Below are positions 9,106-21,900 of a DNA stretch of 64,000 nucleotides, one piece after another. Numbering within the stretch: the first letter of the stretch is position 1; every line of letters starts with the position of its first letter. The notes under the pieces were generated by a model. The model saw only the letters and a list, made by a program, of their open reading frames with translations, had not been told where the DNA came from and ran no database searches. A program made the position numbers and the translations under genes. The DNA comes from Cyrtodaria siliqua (lineage: Eukaryota > Mollusca > Bivalvia > Adapedonta > Hiatellidae): contig JAWPHD010000140.1 of the NCBI GenBank assembly GCA_037043455.1, positions 62,001-126,000 of the forward strand, in the 5' to 3' direction.

Positions 9106-9773
9106 TATAACGTAAAAAAGCATAGACAGTTACAAAGCACGTACTCAATGGCTTGGCGGCAGAAGCCAGAGCAACAAGAGAACAAACCGTTAAGGGTACT
9201 ACAAGATAAGACTGAAGACAAACATCAACGCTACGTCCTTTGAGGATTTAGGTAGACGTTATCATAGGGCGCAAAATCAAAGAGGAAAGCATAGTGGCGA
9301 ACTACAAATGGGTGGACCACTACACATGTGTGTGAATTTTCCTGTTTAATTAAAAATAAGATCAGTATATTCCACATATACTATATGAAGCATATAAAAG
9401 GCATAAGCATCTAACACCATCATATCCAAAACAATTATAGAGACAATGATCAAACTAAATGGTTCTAGGGGTATGACCACTATCATCAATGTAGTCATAT
9501 CCAAGATGAAACAACTTTATTCAAATGCGCTGTTGCTGCACATAAGAATATCTTATTTGATTGCATAGTGTGCACCTGCTTATGGACGCGAGACACAAAC
9601 ATATCATCGAACTGATAATAACTGTATTAATTTATTTACAAACACGTTCATGGTAACTAGTATCCCACCATTTAGATGTCAAAGTTGTAATATCACGTAT
9701 AAGCAAATCACCTGAACAAGATGTTTTCCGCACCAAAATGTAGAATCTTCCTGGTGCGTTTGTCTCCAAGGTG

Positions 9774-9782
9774 TATATAAAG
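9774..9782 (+). promoter_or_regulatory. TATA box of the BRICHOS-like gene
   Basis: TATATAAAG lies 72-80 bp before the start codon at 9854, so transcription would begin near 9805-9810, giving a 5' UTR of ~45 bases. The ATG has A at -3, a good initiation context. Confidence 0.6.
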
Positions 9783-9853
9783 ACCAGCCTTTCCTTAGCG
9801 TGAGCAGGCATTGAACAACACGTTTCGTGCCACTTAGGATACTTAAAAGGAAA

Positions 9854-9949
9854 ATGAAGCCCGCGCTTGTGGCGGAAGAAACAAAGTCGAATGTGTTTAA
9901 TGTAGAAGACACAAAGACAAATGTTGTTGTTATTCCTCAACATGTCGAG
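9854..9949 (+). CDS. Exon 1 of the BRICHOS-like gene (residues 1-32)
   Basis: Begins MKPALVAEETK and ends in GAG, followed by the donor gtaaga. Hydrophilic cytosolic N-terminus. Minus-strand open frames across it are shadows. Confidence 0.75.
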
Positions 9950-12900
9950 GTAAGACTAACTGCAGTTTAGCTTTACTGTTATGTTCACTGAATTGGTTTG
10001 ACAACCGTGACATTATATTCTTTCAACTGAAACCGGTATTGTTTATTTATTTGAATATGAACGATGTATACAGTGATGGTTGGACAGGGTAGTGTGGTCA
10101 TAAAAAGCGATGGAACAATGTAAAGATTACTTTGAATCTTAAAGCAGAAACATAAACCTTTTCTTCTTCTTTTTTTTCAGTCACCATTACGGTTTGTTTC
10201 TTATAACATAAGTGCTTTTTTAAATAATCTACAACGTTATTACGTAGCATGTTACTTTGTACGTTAAGTTTGACATTAAAACTTTTTTTTTAATTCAAAC
10301 ATTTATTAAGTTCAAAACATAATTGTAATTGATTTGTAGAATTTATTTTTACTAGAATTGCTGCTGACTTGTAAAGCTAGGGAAACAAGCCGAACAATGC
10401 AATTATATAATTACATTAAAGACACGTCAAATTAACTAGAACTGTATTAGTCATTTCTAGGATAGCTGCTGACAAAGTTAATAAACGACGAAAAAACAAA
10501 GAAATGAAAAAATGTCATCTTCTTTCTTCTGCAAAAAAGTTAATTGAAATGAATAAACTAAAACGATTTTTTTTTCGTTTATAACAGATTGTAAAGTTCA
10601 GGTCCATATTCATAAAACTTCTTAGCAATATCTTAACTTAAATCTAAATTCATCAATTTTTAAACACGTTTTTCTAATCGATTTAAGACGTTTTTTGAAT
10701 ATTGCTTATAAGGTTATGGATAAATAAAACCTATATATATTTATCTTAAAATAGATGGTTTGTAGTATCCCTGAGAGGTTAAAAAGGTATTTAAAAATAT
10801 GTAAAAATCTGAGATTTTGTCTTAAGTAATATTTTCCACTTAAGTTGCTTAGTAGCAGCATTTCTCGATCTTCATCTCTCGATTTCAAATGATTGTATTC
10901 ATACTAAAATCTATGATAAGAGAGATGATTTCAATTTTAACATCGTTAACTATCTACACCTGGATGGAGATGTACCTCGTGCTACCTCATACGGGGTGTA
11001 TATCTCCCAACTCATTCGATTTGCTAGAGCGTGTAATGATGTTATAGACTTCAATGATCGAAATCAAGTTATTACAAGTAAACTTCTTCAGCAAGGTTTT
11101 CGTTATCACAAACTACGTAGATCTTTCTCTAAATTCTACCGACGCAACGAGGGCCTGCTGGTAAAGTCCAACACCAACCTTAAAACACTATTCGACTAGG
11201 CATATCACAACCCTCATTTTATGGAGATGTGGTCTATAAACTTCGAAAGTTAAAGGAATCTGACGGGTTTCCTGACCGCTTTACAAATTTAATCAGGAAG
11301 TTTGTTAGAAAAGGATATAACCCTTTGGTTTTACAGTGCACTGCATGTTTAGTGATTGACCTCTCTACAGTCAGTCATTACGCTTTACTTTTCACTTGTG
11401 AGATGACTTGACTACCTTTTGGGACTCTACTGAAACCCCAACTAAGGGAGGTGGGTGCATGAGCTTTCGTCCCTCGAGTTTTCTGGTCGTACCCTAGATT
11501 GGTTTTCTCTTTAGCTGCAACTACTATGGTTGTTCAGTACGATTCTGGATACATCCTGAGATGTTTATTATTTTTTTGTATGTGTTTCCTTAGTTAGTTT
11601 CTCTGGATGTGGACTTTATTGTTAGAGAATTCCTTTTGATGGGATGTAGTTTTGGTTACACTGTCTTGTCTATTTGGGCGCTGAAGACAGGATAATAGCG
11701 AGGATTGTGCGCATATAAAATCGATTCAAGCTAACCAGTAGGCCTTATTGCCTACTGACCGTTCCAAGTCGGTAAACCTGTCTTCACCACCCTTTCTGCT
11801 GTTTTTTGTCTCCTTCATTGTATTTTCAAGTCCTTGTTTGCAGTACAGTGCGGACCTACGATGCCATTGCGTTCGGACGCTGTGGTTTCTATAGGACCCT
11901 ATATCTCATTTATGAATATTTGCAGGAGCAATCGGAAATGTATTGTCAATTTCTCTAAATAGTTTTTTTTAACTTTAGCGGAAATAAAAAAGGTTCTGTC
12001 TATAAAGATTCCAACAAATCATACACCAGTAATTTAATTATATATTAATAATTGGTATTACTTTGGATAAACTTTAGGAAAATATGTCCTAAAACTATTC
12101 TGTTTTCAGACATTGACGAATATATTTATCATAAAAGGGTATGATAATGACGTGACATAAATTGCAAAACAAAACAAGAGGCCCAAGAGGGCCTGTATCG
12201 CAGGTGGGTGGGTGTGGGTGAGTGGTGGTGGTGGCGGGGGTGTTGTAGAAGTATTGTGTCAGATATCGCAGTATCAAACTAGTTTTTTTATAAAGTGTCT
12301 TCAATTACCAAGATATAGGGAGAGTGATGTATTTGGTTCAAGTTTGGATAGCTTTAAAACAAATCAAACTTTCGTTAATATAAACACTCAAATGTGACCC
12401 AGGGGCGGGGCCAATTTTGACCCCATGGTCACTATTTGCACAGGCTTGGTAGAGGACCAAATACAAAATATTATACGTTGGCTCTTGTAATTTCAGAGAA
12501 GAAGATTTTTTAAGTTTGTCCATAATTTATATAAGTCTATGTAAAACATGTGACCCCGGGGACAGGACCAAATTTGACTCCAGGGTCACCATTTGAACAA
12601 ATATAGTAGAAGAACATAAACTGATGGTAAATACAAAATATTAAACCTTCAGCTCTTGTAGTTTGAGAAAAGAAGATTTTTTTAAGTTTTTCCCTATATA
12701 AGTCTATAAAAAACTGTGACCCATGGGGCGGGACCAAAGTTGACCCCAAGGTCACCATTTGAAAAAAAATTCGGTGGGGTCAATAAGCTAATGGTAAATA
12801 CAAAAATTATACTGTATTAAACCTTTGGCTCTTATAGTTTCAGAGAAGAAGATTTTTGAATTTTTTCCCTATATAAGTCTATATAAAACTGTAACCCCTG

Positions 12901-15900
12901 CCAGGGTCAGCACTGGAACAAACTTTGTAGAGGATCCATAAGTTGGTAAAAAATATTAAACCTTTAGCTCTTGTAGTTTCAGAGAAAAAATTGTTTGAAG
13001 TTCTTCCCTATAACTCTATGTAAAACTGATCCAACAAGGGCCCCAAAGCTTCCAATTAAAGAACCCATGAACCAAGGTTTTTTTAGGGGAAAAAAGGCCT
13101 CCAGTGAGATTTGAACCCCCGACCCCTGGGGTTTCCATTGTACATTACCAAATATTGAAAAAAAGGCCAACTCCGGTGTTACTGGTTAGATCTGGCTTGT
13201 TTTCAAACTCCTTCGAGCTTTCATTGATATCAACAATCTGGCCAAGTTTCGGGAAGATCGAATACAAAATGAAAATGGCATTTTTAAGTAATTCGATGTG
13301 ACTAAACTCTGTTGTTCCTGGTCCTATTTAGCTAATTTTCGAAATTTTCCAAGCCTTCATTAATATCAGCAATATGTTAAAGTTTGTTAAAGATCAACTG
13401 CAAAACGAAGGTCCCAGCGTGTTCATAAGGCTGGAAATGGCATTGTTATATAATTCAAGGGCACATAACTCTGGTGTTCCTCATCCGATATAGCTGGTTT
13501 TCAAACTTATCTAAGCTTTCATCATTATCAACAATCTGGCAAAGTTTGGTAAATATCAAATACAAAATGAAGGTGCTCGAATGTTCAAAAGGCAGAATAT
13601 GGCATTTTTCAGGAAACACGGGCCACAGCTCTGGTGTTACGGGTTCGATTTGGCTGGTTTTCAAACGTTTCCGAGCTTACCCCAATGTTAACAATCTGGT
13701 AAAGTTTGGTACAGATCGGATGCAATATGAAGGCCCTATCGTCTTAACGAGGCAAAATACAGCACTGTAACGGGTCAGATCTGGCTGTTTTTCAAATTTT
13801 TCTGATCTTTCATTAATATTAATAATCTGGTAAAGTTTGGTAAAGATCGGATGAAGAATGAAGGCCCTATCGACTTGACGAGGCAAAATATAGCACTTTA
13901 AACTGAATCAATGGCCATAACTCCGGTGTTACCGGTTTGATATGGCTGGTATTCGAACTTGTCCCAGCTTGTCATTGATAATAACAATCTGGTAAAGTTT
14001 GGAAAAGACCGGATAAAAAATGAAGTCCATATTGTCTTAACGAGGCAAACTTTAGCATGTTAAACTAAATAAAGGGCCATAACTCCGCCGTTACTAGTTC
14101 GATCTGGTTTTCGACTTTGTCCGAGCTTTTATTGATATTACCAATCTGCTTAAGTTTGGTAAAAATGACATCGTCTTTTTATTAGTATGCATAATACAGA
14201 TACGCAATCATATGCGATCGTGCTGATGTAATACATGCACGAAAAACGATGTCGGCGTACTGATTTCATCTGATTTGTCCAGAATGATCCATGCGTGCAT
14301 GCGTCAGTGCCGAATGAATTCGGACAATTGTATTTACGTTTTAGCGTATCCCTTCCAAACATACCATTCATCTTCATGAATACTTAAATATCGCTTATGT
14401 TCGATTTTGAAGGCTACCCTACGAATCAAATCCCAAGATGGCCGCCAAGGAAAACACGTTGAAAAATGCGATTCTGAAGGTTTTCGTTATCTGTAATAAC
14501 ACTTTTTAGCACAGTATTTGACTGCATGAACACTGCTACATCGCAAGCGTTCGTTTTGAAGATCCATTTCCATCCAACATTTTTCTTCATATGGTTTTAA
14601 TTCTTTAACCAAGAACCATTTATAAATAATTTGTCATTGGCCAACTCTGTACATTGTTATAAGTGTCACTTCCTTTTTAATTGTTAGACATCGTCTAAAA
14701 GTAAGAGGTCGCGCTGGATTGTGGGAGGAATTGTTGGTGTTGTCGTATTCGCCGCCATCGCTGCAACAGTTATAGTGTCAGTCTATTTTGGGACAAAGAT
14801 TTCTCAAGACAACTTCAAGGTAAGGCTTGACCCTATGCGTCAAAAGTACTACACTGTTAATACTATGACTGAGTTATTTTCTTACTATAGCTTTTAGTCT
14901 TGTTTTAGATTTCCTGAAGGAAGTCAGACTATATAAACTATTATACTATGTTCTTATATATATTTACTTCTTTATATACCCGTTTTCGGGCATTTGTTGA
15001 TTTATATATGTAGTTTATATTACTACCATATCATCCCTTATTTGTAAATAGTTTTATCTTTATATATTTACATTAATTTTTAATTAATCCTTGATTTTTT
15101 CATCTTTCATCAGTTTTTGCGCACAATATGACCTATTTATGTGTCGACGTGCCGTAAAACACCATTCATTCATTCATTCAAGGTAAGGCTACTTCACTAC
15201 TTTATTGTTTGTAAAACTGAATTATAATTTCCTGCGGAAGGGCATATGGATGGGGATTAAAAACTAATCATATATACACGATCATCTATGTGTTACACTT
15301 ATATTGCCTTTTATATTCATACCGCCTTGTTTGTTAGAGAATACAGCAGGACGGGGATTTCTTTATTAACTGTTCAATTTTATTCGGATTTCAATAGGGT
15401 AAGACTGAGATTTGGTGCACCCTAGAACCCGGTTTAACTCCCCTGCGGACATTTTGCCACTGACCGTCCAATGCGGTAGCCCTATTGTCAATCCCTTTGT
15501 ACACGCCTTGCTTAAACACATTTTAATTGTTATTTGTTTTAAAGGGACAGACGGCAATCTTGATTTTTTAAAAACTCGATGCATCCCATGAGATTCCTAC
15601 ATACATTGCATTTGTTTAATCATTAATATTAATTATAAAAATAGTATAAAGCAAATTGTTATTGCATGTTACTAACTGTTGATTACATTTCACCAATACT
15701 ATATTCAAATAGATGACAGAATAAAGAAACAAAGTTGAAAACATAAACTTTAATTTAAATATATATGTAAGCAGATTTAAAGTCAAAATGATAATAGATT
15801 AATAGACCGAGAGGCACATTTTAATGCTTGGTAAAATACTTCAAGATTGCCATGTGTCCCTTTAATGCGTGTTTAATGTTGGCTGTGTTCTGTGATTGCT

Positions 15901-18900
15901 ACACCATCTGTTCGACTTTTATACCTTAGTACTTATAAAGTGTAAATAATTGTAATGACTTATATTTTACAATGTTGATATAAACTAATTAAGATGTTAA
16001 CACACCTGATAATGGCTTATGCATTACCTCAGATCAACGTTGTGTAAATAGCGGTGTTAAACAACTATAACAAGTTGAAACAAAATTCCATTAATTGGAT
16101 AAATTTAAGCTCTATGTTTTTTATTCTCCTAATCGACTGATAAGGACTCACGGAAGATAAGTTTATTATTGATATTTCATTTTCACTGAAATAAATCATG
16201 TCAAAAAATGAAATTGATAATCTAGATAATACAGCAATTGCAGTAAGTAGTTCAATCGTAATTAAACAGATAATACGACATATAATTAGGTAAGTTTAAT
16301 TAAATTTGGAAATAATGCACGAGGTCGGACATTTAAGATTGTTTTTTTTACAGGAAGCATGGGTCACCTTTTCCGGCAAAGATATCAATAACACCGTACA
16401 AGAGAAAATTGTCGTCACAAAAACGGAACAGGACATAACTTCACCGGGAAAGTTTAGGACAATTTACGACTTCAAAGAAGTAAGTATAGCGACAAGTTTT
16501 GTCACTGGTCGTTCCGAGGTTGTAGGCCTGTTGTCAACCTGTTTATATTTGTGATGGCATATACCTTGCCTTTTATTTATCCTTGTGATTGTTGTTTGTG
16601 CGTGTGTACTTGGTTGACTGTGTTCTGAGAATACTACATTTTCTGTTCGACATGTTAACCCTTAATCCCCTACATATATATAATGGACTGGTCTTTGTTT
16701 GAGTTAAGATCATTCCATTTATGTGACAAAGCGGTGGCATTGTAAACCCTGATCAGCTTGCGAGGTACTCGCAGGTTGATCTGGGTTTACAATTTTCGCA
16801 AAGGCTATTATAGTCGTGCTTAACGGGTCCTACTTTGCTTGATCATATTGGCCATACATCATATAACGGTTTATGCATCAGACAACGTTCTGATAAAACA
16901 CTAGACTGATACACATATTCTTGATTCATACATCATTAAAGCATATATGCATTTTACTAGAATAATGTCCTTAAATCAATACAGTGATGGCCCTGGCAGT
17001 GGAAATCACGTTTTGACTCTGACTACGGAGGCAGTTTCACTGGTGCCTTTGGGTAACGTTGGTGTATCCTTAAATCAATACATTGATGGCCCTGACAGTG
17101 GATATCACGTTTTGACTCTGAATCCGGAGGCAGTTTCACTGGCGCCTCTGGGTAACGCCGGTGAGTCCGTAAGCAAGACAATTCCCATAGCTTCGTCCGT
17201 CGGTCCCGGGAGACACTTCCCATAGATTCGTCCGTCGGTCCCGGGAGACACACTTCCCATAGATTCGTCCGTCGGTCCCGGGAGACACTTCCCATAGATT
17301 CGTCCGTCGGTCCCGGGAGACACTTCCCATAGATTCGTCCGTCGGTCCCGGGAGACACTTCCCATAGCTTCGTCCCCCGGTCCCGGGTATCAGAGTATAT
17401 CCACCGAACACGTTAAAGAACCAAATATGATAGAATACATCGCGGTTCCCGGATTTATATGCGTCCGTCCCTTCCCTCTGGGACGGCTCTAAATAACATT
17501 AACAATGCGGTGATGAGCCGTTAAACAGCCATTCGATTTAAGATCCGTCATATTAAACTTACAGAGCTAGATGATGAATACATGTGTTAACAAAATAATT
17601 TTTATTTTATTTTTTTATTTATTAATGTATTAATTAAGCGAATGATAGTGACACAAATGATCAGAGAAGGAGATGAGAATCCTACATGTTATGTGTCGGA
17701 CTGGGATGATTATGGTGATCAATCCACAGAACAGATCATGGAAGACATGACTGCGGATAATGTGAGTAATACATATTAACTACTTCATTTATGTATAGCA
17801 CATACTTTTGAAACTCGTCTACACATATTACAATGCTAGCTATTGATGAGGTTCCAGGTGACATTTGTACATCTGGACTATCCTTTTGTACCACGCAGTT
17901 CGGTTTATAAAGATTAAAGAGACATACGACAGTCTTATGTTTTTAAAACTCGCGAAGTCCCGTTAGTTTTTGTACATAATTTGAATAATTAAAATGACAT
18001 TATTAATTAAGTGTTTGAGTAGTTCAAGCCCAATTGTTTTTGCATATTATTAATAGCTGAGTATATAGCACCAATAATAAAATACAGGCCTACCAAAACT
18101 TTTAAACATACAACCCTCAGATTTTTAAAAATTAAGATTTAAAGCGCGCGAAGAACATTTTCAAAAGAAAATTTGGAGCAATCGACTTGATTTTCTCAGT
18201 TATTATTTTTAAAGCGCAAATTTAAATTATTTATACAATTAATACAAGTTGATGCATTGTTTGATAGTTATAGAAAATAATAGATTAGCATACTTCAACA
18301 TGCACAAACATAATTTCTTTTAGAGAAGACTCGATTAGAAAGACCTGGTTTACTTTCTATCACAACTGTTGTTTCATGGAAGTGCACTTACCTTATTATA
18401 CAGATGCGTGCTAAATGCAAATACAGTCTTCATAACTCTAAAACAAATTTTAATCTTTATTATCATCGTACACTGTAGCAGCTGTTATAGTGATACCACA
18501 CACACGGAGTTGCTAGTTCCTCACACTTGTTATTTCAATTAGCTTGACCAATTAAAGAAGCCACAGATATTGATGCTATTGAAAATGTCATTATGTCACT
18601 GAAGGAACTAATTATGCCCTTAGATGTTAATTGTATATTCAGGCAGTGCATTAAACGGACGACCCCCATTCACACGACAATTGTAAATACTCCTCTGACT
18701 AGGGAGTGTAACAAGACCAATTCTGGAGATAACTGATAAACTGTGAAAATATAGCTGTTACAAATCATGAACATGTTGTTTTGATGGAAAATCTGGAGAT
18801 TGTACACTTAAATCCGGAGATCCGGAGAGCGACTGAAAAATCCGGTTAATCCGGATTTTATCCGGAGATTTGGCAGGCCTGATAATAACGTTTAGGTAGA

Positions 18901-21900
18901 ATAATTGGTCACTGAAATTCCCTTTGTATTACACTAGTGGAAATCTTTTAATTGAAAATAACACATGTCAGAATAAATGGTGTACTCTAAATACCAATTG
19001 TCGGAGGTTAGAGTGTCAGCCAGGTGAACTAGACATGCTACAAAACAAATAGAGTATGGTCTCATACAGTTGGTTAATTTAAACACCTTGATGGGCTGGA
19101 TGTTTAAACCAACCAACTCGATAAGACCATACTCTATTTATTACAAAACATGAAAACTTCAAATTTATTTGCAAGCAAATTTAAAGTCAAAACGATACTG
19201 TATAACGTTCTCTATGCAATTCTTGATACCGACTTCAATATTGCCGTGTGTCCCTTTAATACAACATGATAAGCGTTACAATCAGTTAAACTTAGCATGT
19301 GGTTTATATACCATCAACGACGTCCCTATCAGCCGGGAGGCTTCACTGTTATATAATTGTATAACCCAGAATGTTCAATCGGTTTTAAAAAAACAACATC
19401 TGTTGAAAATACGAATATTGTTAAGTTTTTGGCTATTTTAAGTAATTGGCTTAACAACACACTGGTATCAATAATAAAGCATGAATATTAAAGGGAATGT
19501 AGCGACACAGCCAAACAATCTTTATTATTGAGAGTTCTGAAAAACTTAGTCAAAGGTGAAATAATTATCAAAATCAGATAATAAACAAACACGATATGAT
19601 CATTTGAAAGTTCTTTTGAAACGGATATTGGAGCCGCCAATTTGGAAACTGTGACGTCATTATAACACTTCAGTATACTTATTTTTCATACATTTGCTGT
19701 GATTTTCCTTCTATAAATCAGTTAATTAAGGTATTTATAAATATTCCATATATGGTCATTTAGAACTGTCATAGATCTACATACGTACCTGTATATCCAT
19801 GGAACTGTGATGTCATAGTTCACAAAATGGTGGCTTCCATACCCGTTTCATTTTTTTTCTTCAAATGATCATATCTTGTTTGTTTATCATCCGATTTTGA
19901 TAATTCTTTCACCCTTGAATAAATGTTTTGGAACTCTCAATAATAACAATTTTGGGATGTATCGCTAAATTCCCTTTAAGTAAAATAACAAGGACTATTA
20001 TATTGTTTTCTTTGATTACGGGAAAATGTAGTACGGCTATCTTACTACAGTATAGACAACAAAGAACACGTGTTTTTTATACCTTGCATACATTCGATTG
20101 TTATAATTAGATTAATATGTTCTTATAATGATCATCTATCAACAAGATCACCCGCACTGCCTCTCTTGATCCTCGAACAATTACGTATGAAAGCACTGGT
20201 GAGGAGGTGTACATCCAAACATTGTCTCCAAGGGCCAGGGAGATGTGCTTCGGTTGCAAGGTCGTCAAAGTCACCGAACAGGCTGAAGACGGTAAGTCAT
20301 TTAGAAAAACGCGTTGTTCGAATCGGGATTTCCAACCCGTTATATAAATGTTTCTATTGGACCCGATACCCTGTCGAGATTCCAATTAAATAGTTATACC
20401 AAGGGTTGGAATCTCAGCCGGACACACGTGATTGTTTCATTTAAATTTTTGCATACCATTGATATGTTGTGCGTTGACGTCGCCAACAACTAACGTGTTG
20501 TATGTTTATATACAAAATACGTCATGCAAATGCTGACGTTATCGACGCCCATCATGTGTAAGATCAGGCTTTTTATCACTCATGTAAAACGCGAATAACC
20601 TTATCCGGTATGCAAGAAAATAGTGTTAGTCAGGCCTGGGAATTTAGTTGTTTGTGCAAGCTACATACTGCTTGGAACATCATTTACTTAAAAACTTTGT
20701 GAATTCTATGGTTAGTTAAAGCATGGTTAGTTATATATACGTAGAATTTCAGCTGTATTTAGACGAGTATTTAAAAAGCAATCAATGCGAGATTCTGGCG
20801 ATCATCAATTTTCATTACGGACCAAAATAAAGCTGCTATTCTTAGTTACAAACTATATAATTTATTTATCATGCAATCTGCCTTAAATAACAATTTAATC
20901 AAGATAAAAATGAAGAAATGTTAGACAAGGGACGTAACTTTGGCAATCATCATCTTTTAAATTGTCATTGTGACTTTATTCCGGAGGCGTGAGGGATTTT
21001 ACGCCTAATGTTACCTCTCATGAACAGCCTCAATAACACCATGTTTGCTACTTTTCTCTCTTGTGAAATAGTCATGACAATAACTGGAATAAAATACAAT
21101 TGGCTGATAGGACTACTTTTAGTGCAACATCTTATATTTCGTCCTGTGCAACATACGTTTATATCAATATCTTACGCACCACAATGATTTTGCCACCTAA
21201 ATCCTTACCATACCACGGCCGGGTCATACCACGCTCTTTATACACATTGTACAAGTAGCACTCTTGCTTGACGTTTAGCATACTTAAAGGGTAGTTTTAT
21301 AACTGGTTTTCCCGGTGTCAGTATAATGTGACTGGGTGTTCTATAACTGGTTTGCCCGGTGTCAGTACAATGTGACTGGGTAGTTTTGTAACTGGTTTGC
21401 CCGGTGTCAGTACAATGTGACTGGGTAATTCTATAACTGGTTTGCCCGGTGTCAGTATAATGTGACTGGGTAGTTCTGTAACTGGTTTGCCCGGTGTCAG
21501 TATAATGTGACTGGGTGTTCTATAACTGGTTTGCCCGGTGTCAGTACAATGTGACTGGGTAGTTTTGTAACTGGTTTGCCCGGTGTCAGTACAATGTGAC
21601 TGGGTAATTCTATAACTGGTTTGCCCGGTGTCAGTATAATGTGACTGGGTAGTTCTGTAACTTGTTTGCCCGGTGTCAGTATAATGTGACTGGGTAGTTC
21701 TGTAACTGGTTTGCCCGGTGTCAGTATAATGTGACTGGGTGTTCTATAACTGGTTTGCCCGGTGTCAGTATAATATGACTGGGTAGTTCTGTAACTGGTT
21801 TGCCCGGTGTCAGTATATTGTGACTGGGTAGTTCTGTAACTGGTTTGCCCGGTGTCAGTATATTGTGACTGGGTAGTTCTGTAACTGGTTTGCCCAGTGT

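Larger units (their letters stand above)
9950..14687 (+). other. Intron 1 (4.7 kb) with retroelement and satellite content
   Basis: Holds the retroelement copy at 10902-11870, the ~160-bp arrays at 12165-14160, and otherwise AT-rich sequence without genes. Nothing recognisable was seen at 9950-10900 or 14160-14687. Confidence 0.6.

Noticed and set aside
9632..9943. Two minus-strand open frames over exon 1
   Set aside because: They are shadows of exon 1 and its promoter, overlap each other in different frames, and have no family features.
16947..17411. Several open frames on both strands (Pro/Gly/Arg-rich)
   Set aside because: They are translations of the 99-bp and 35-bp tandem repeats.
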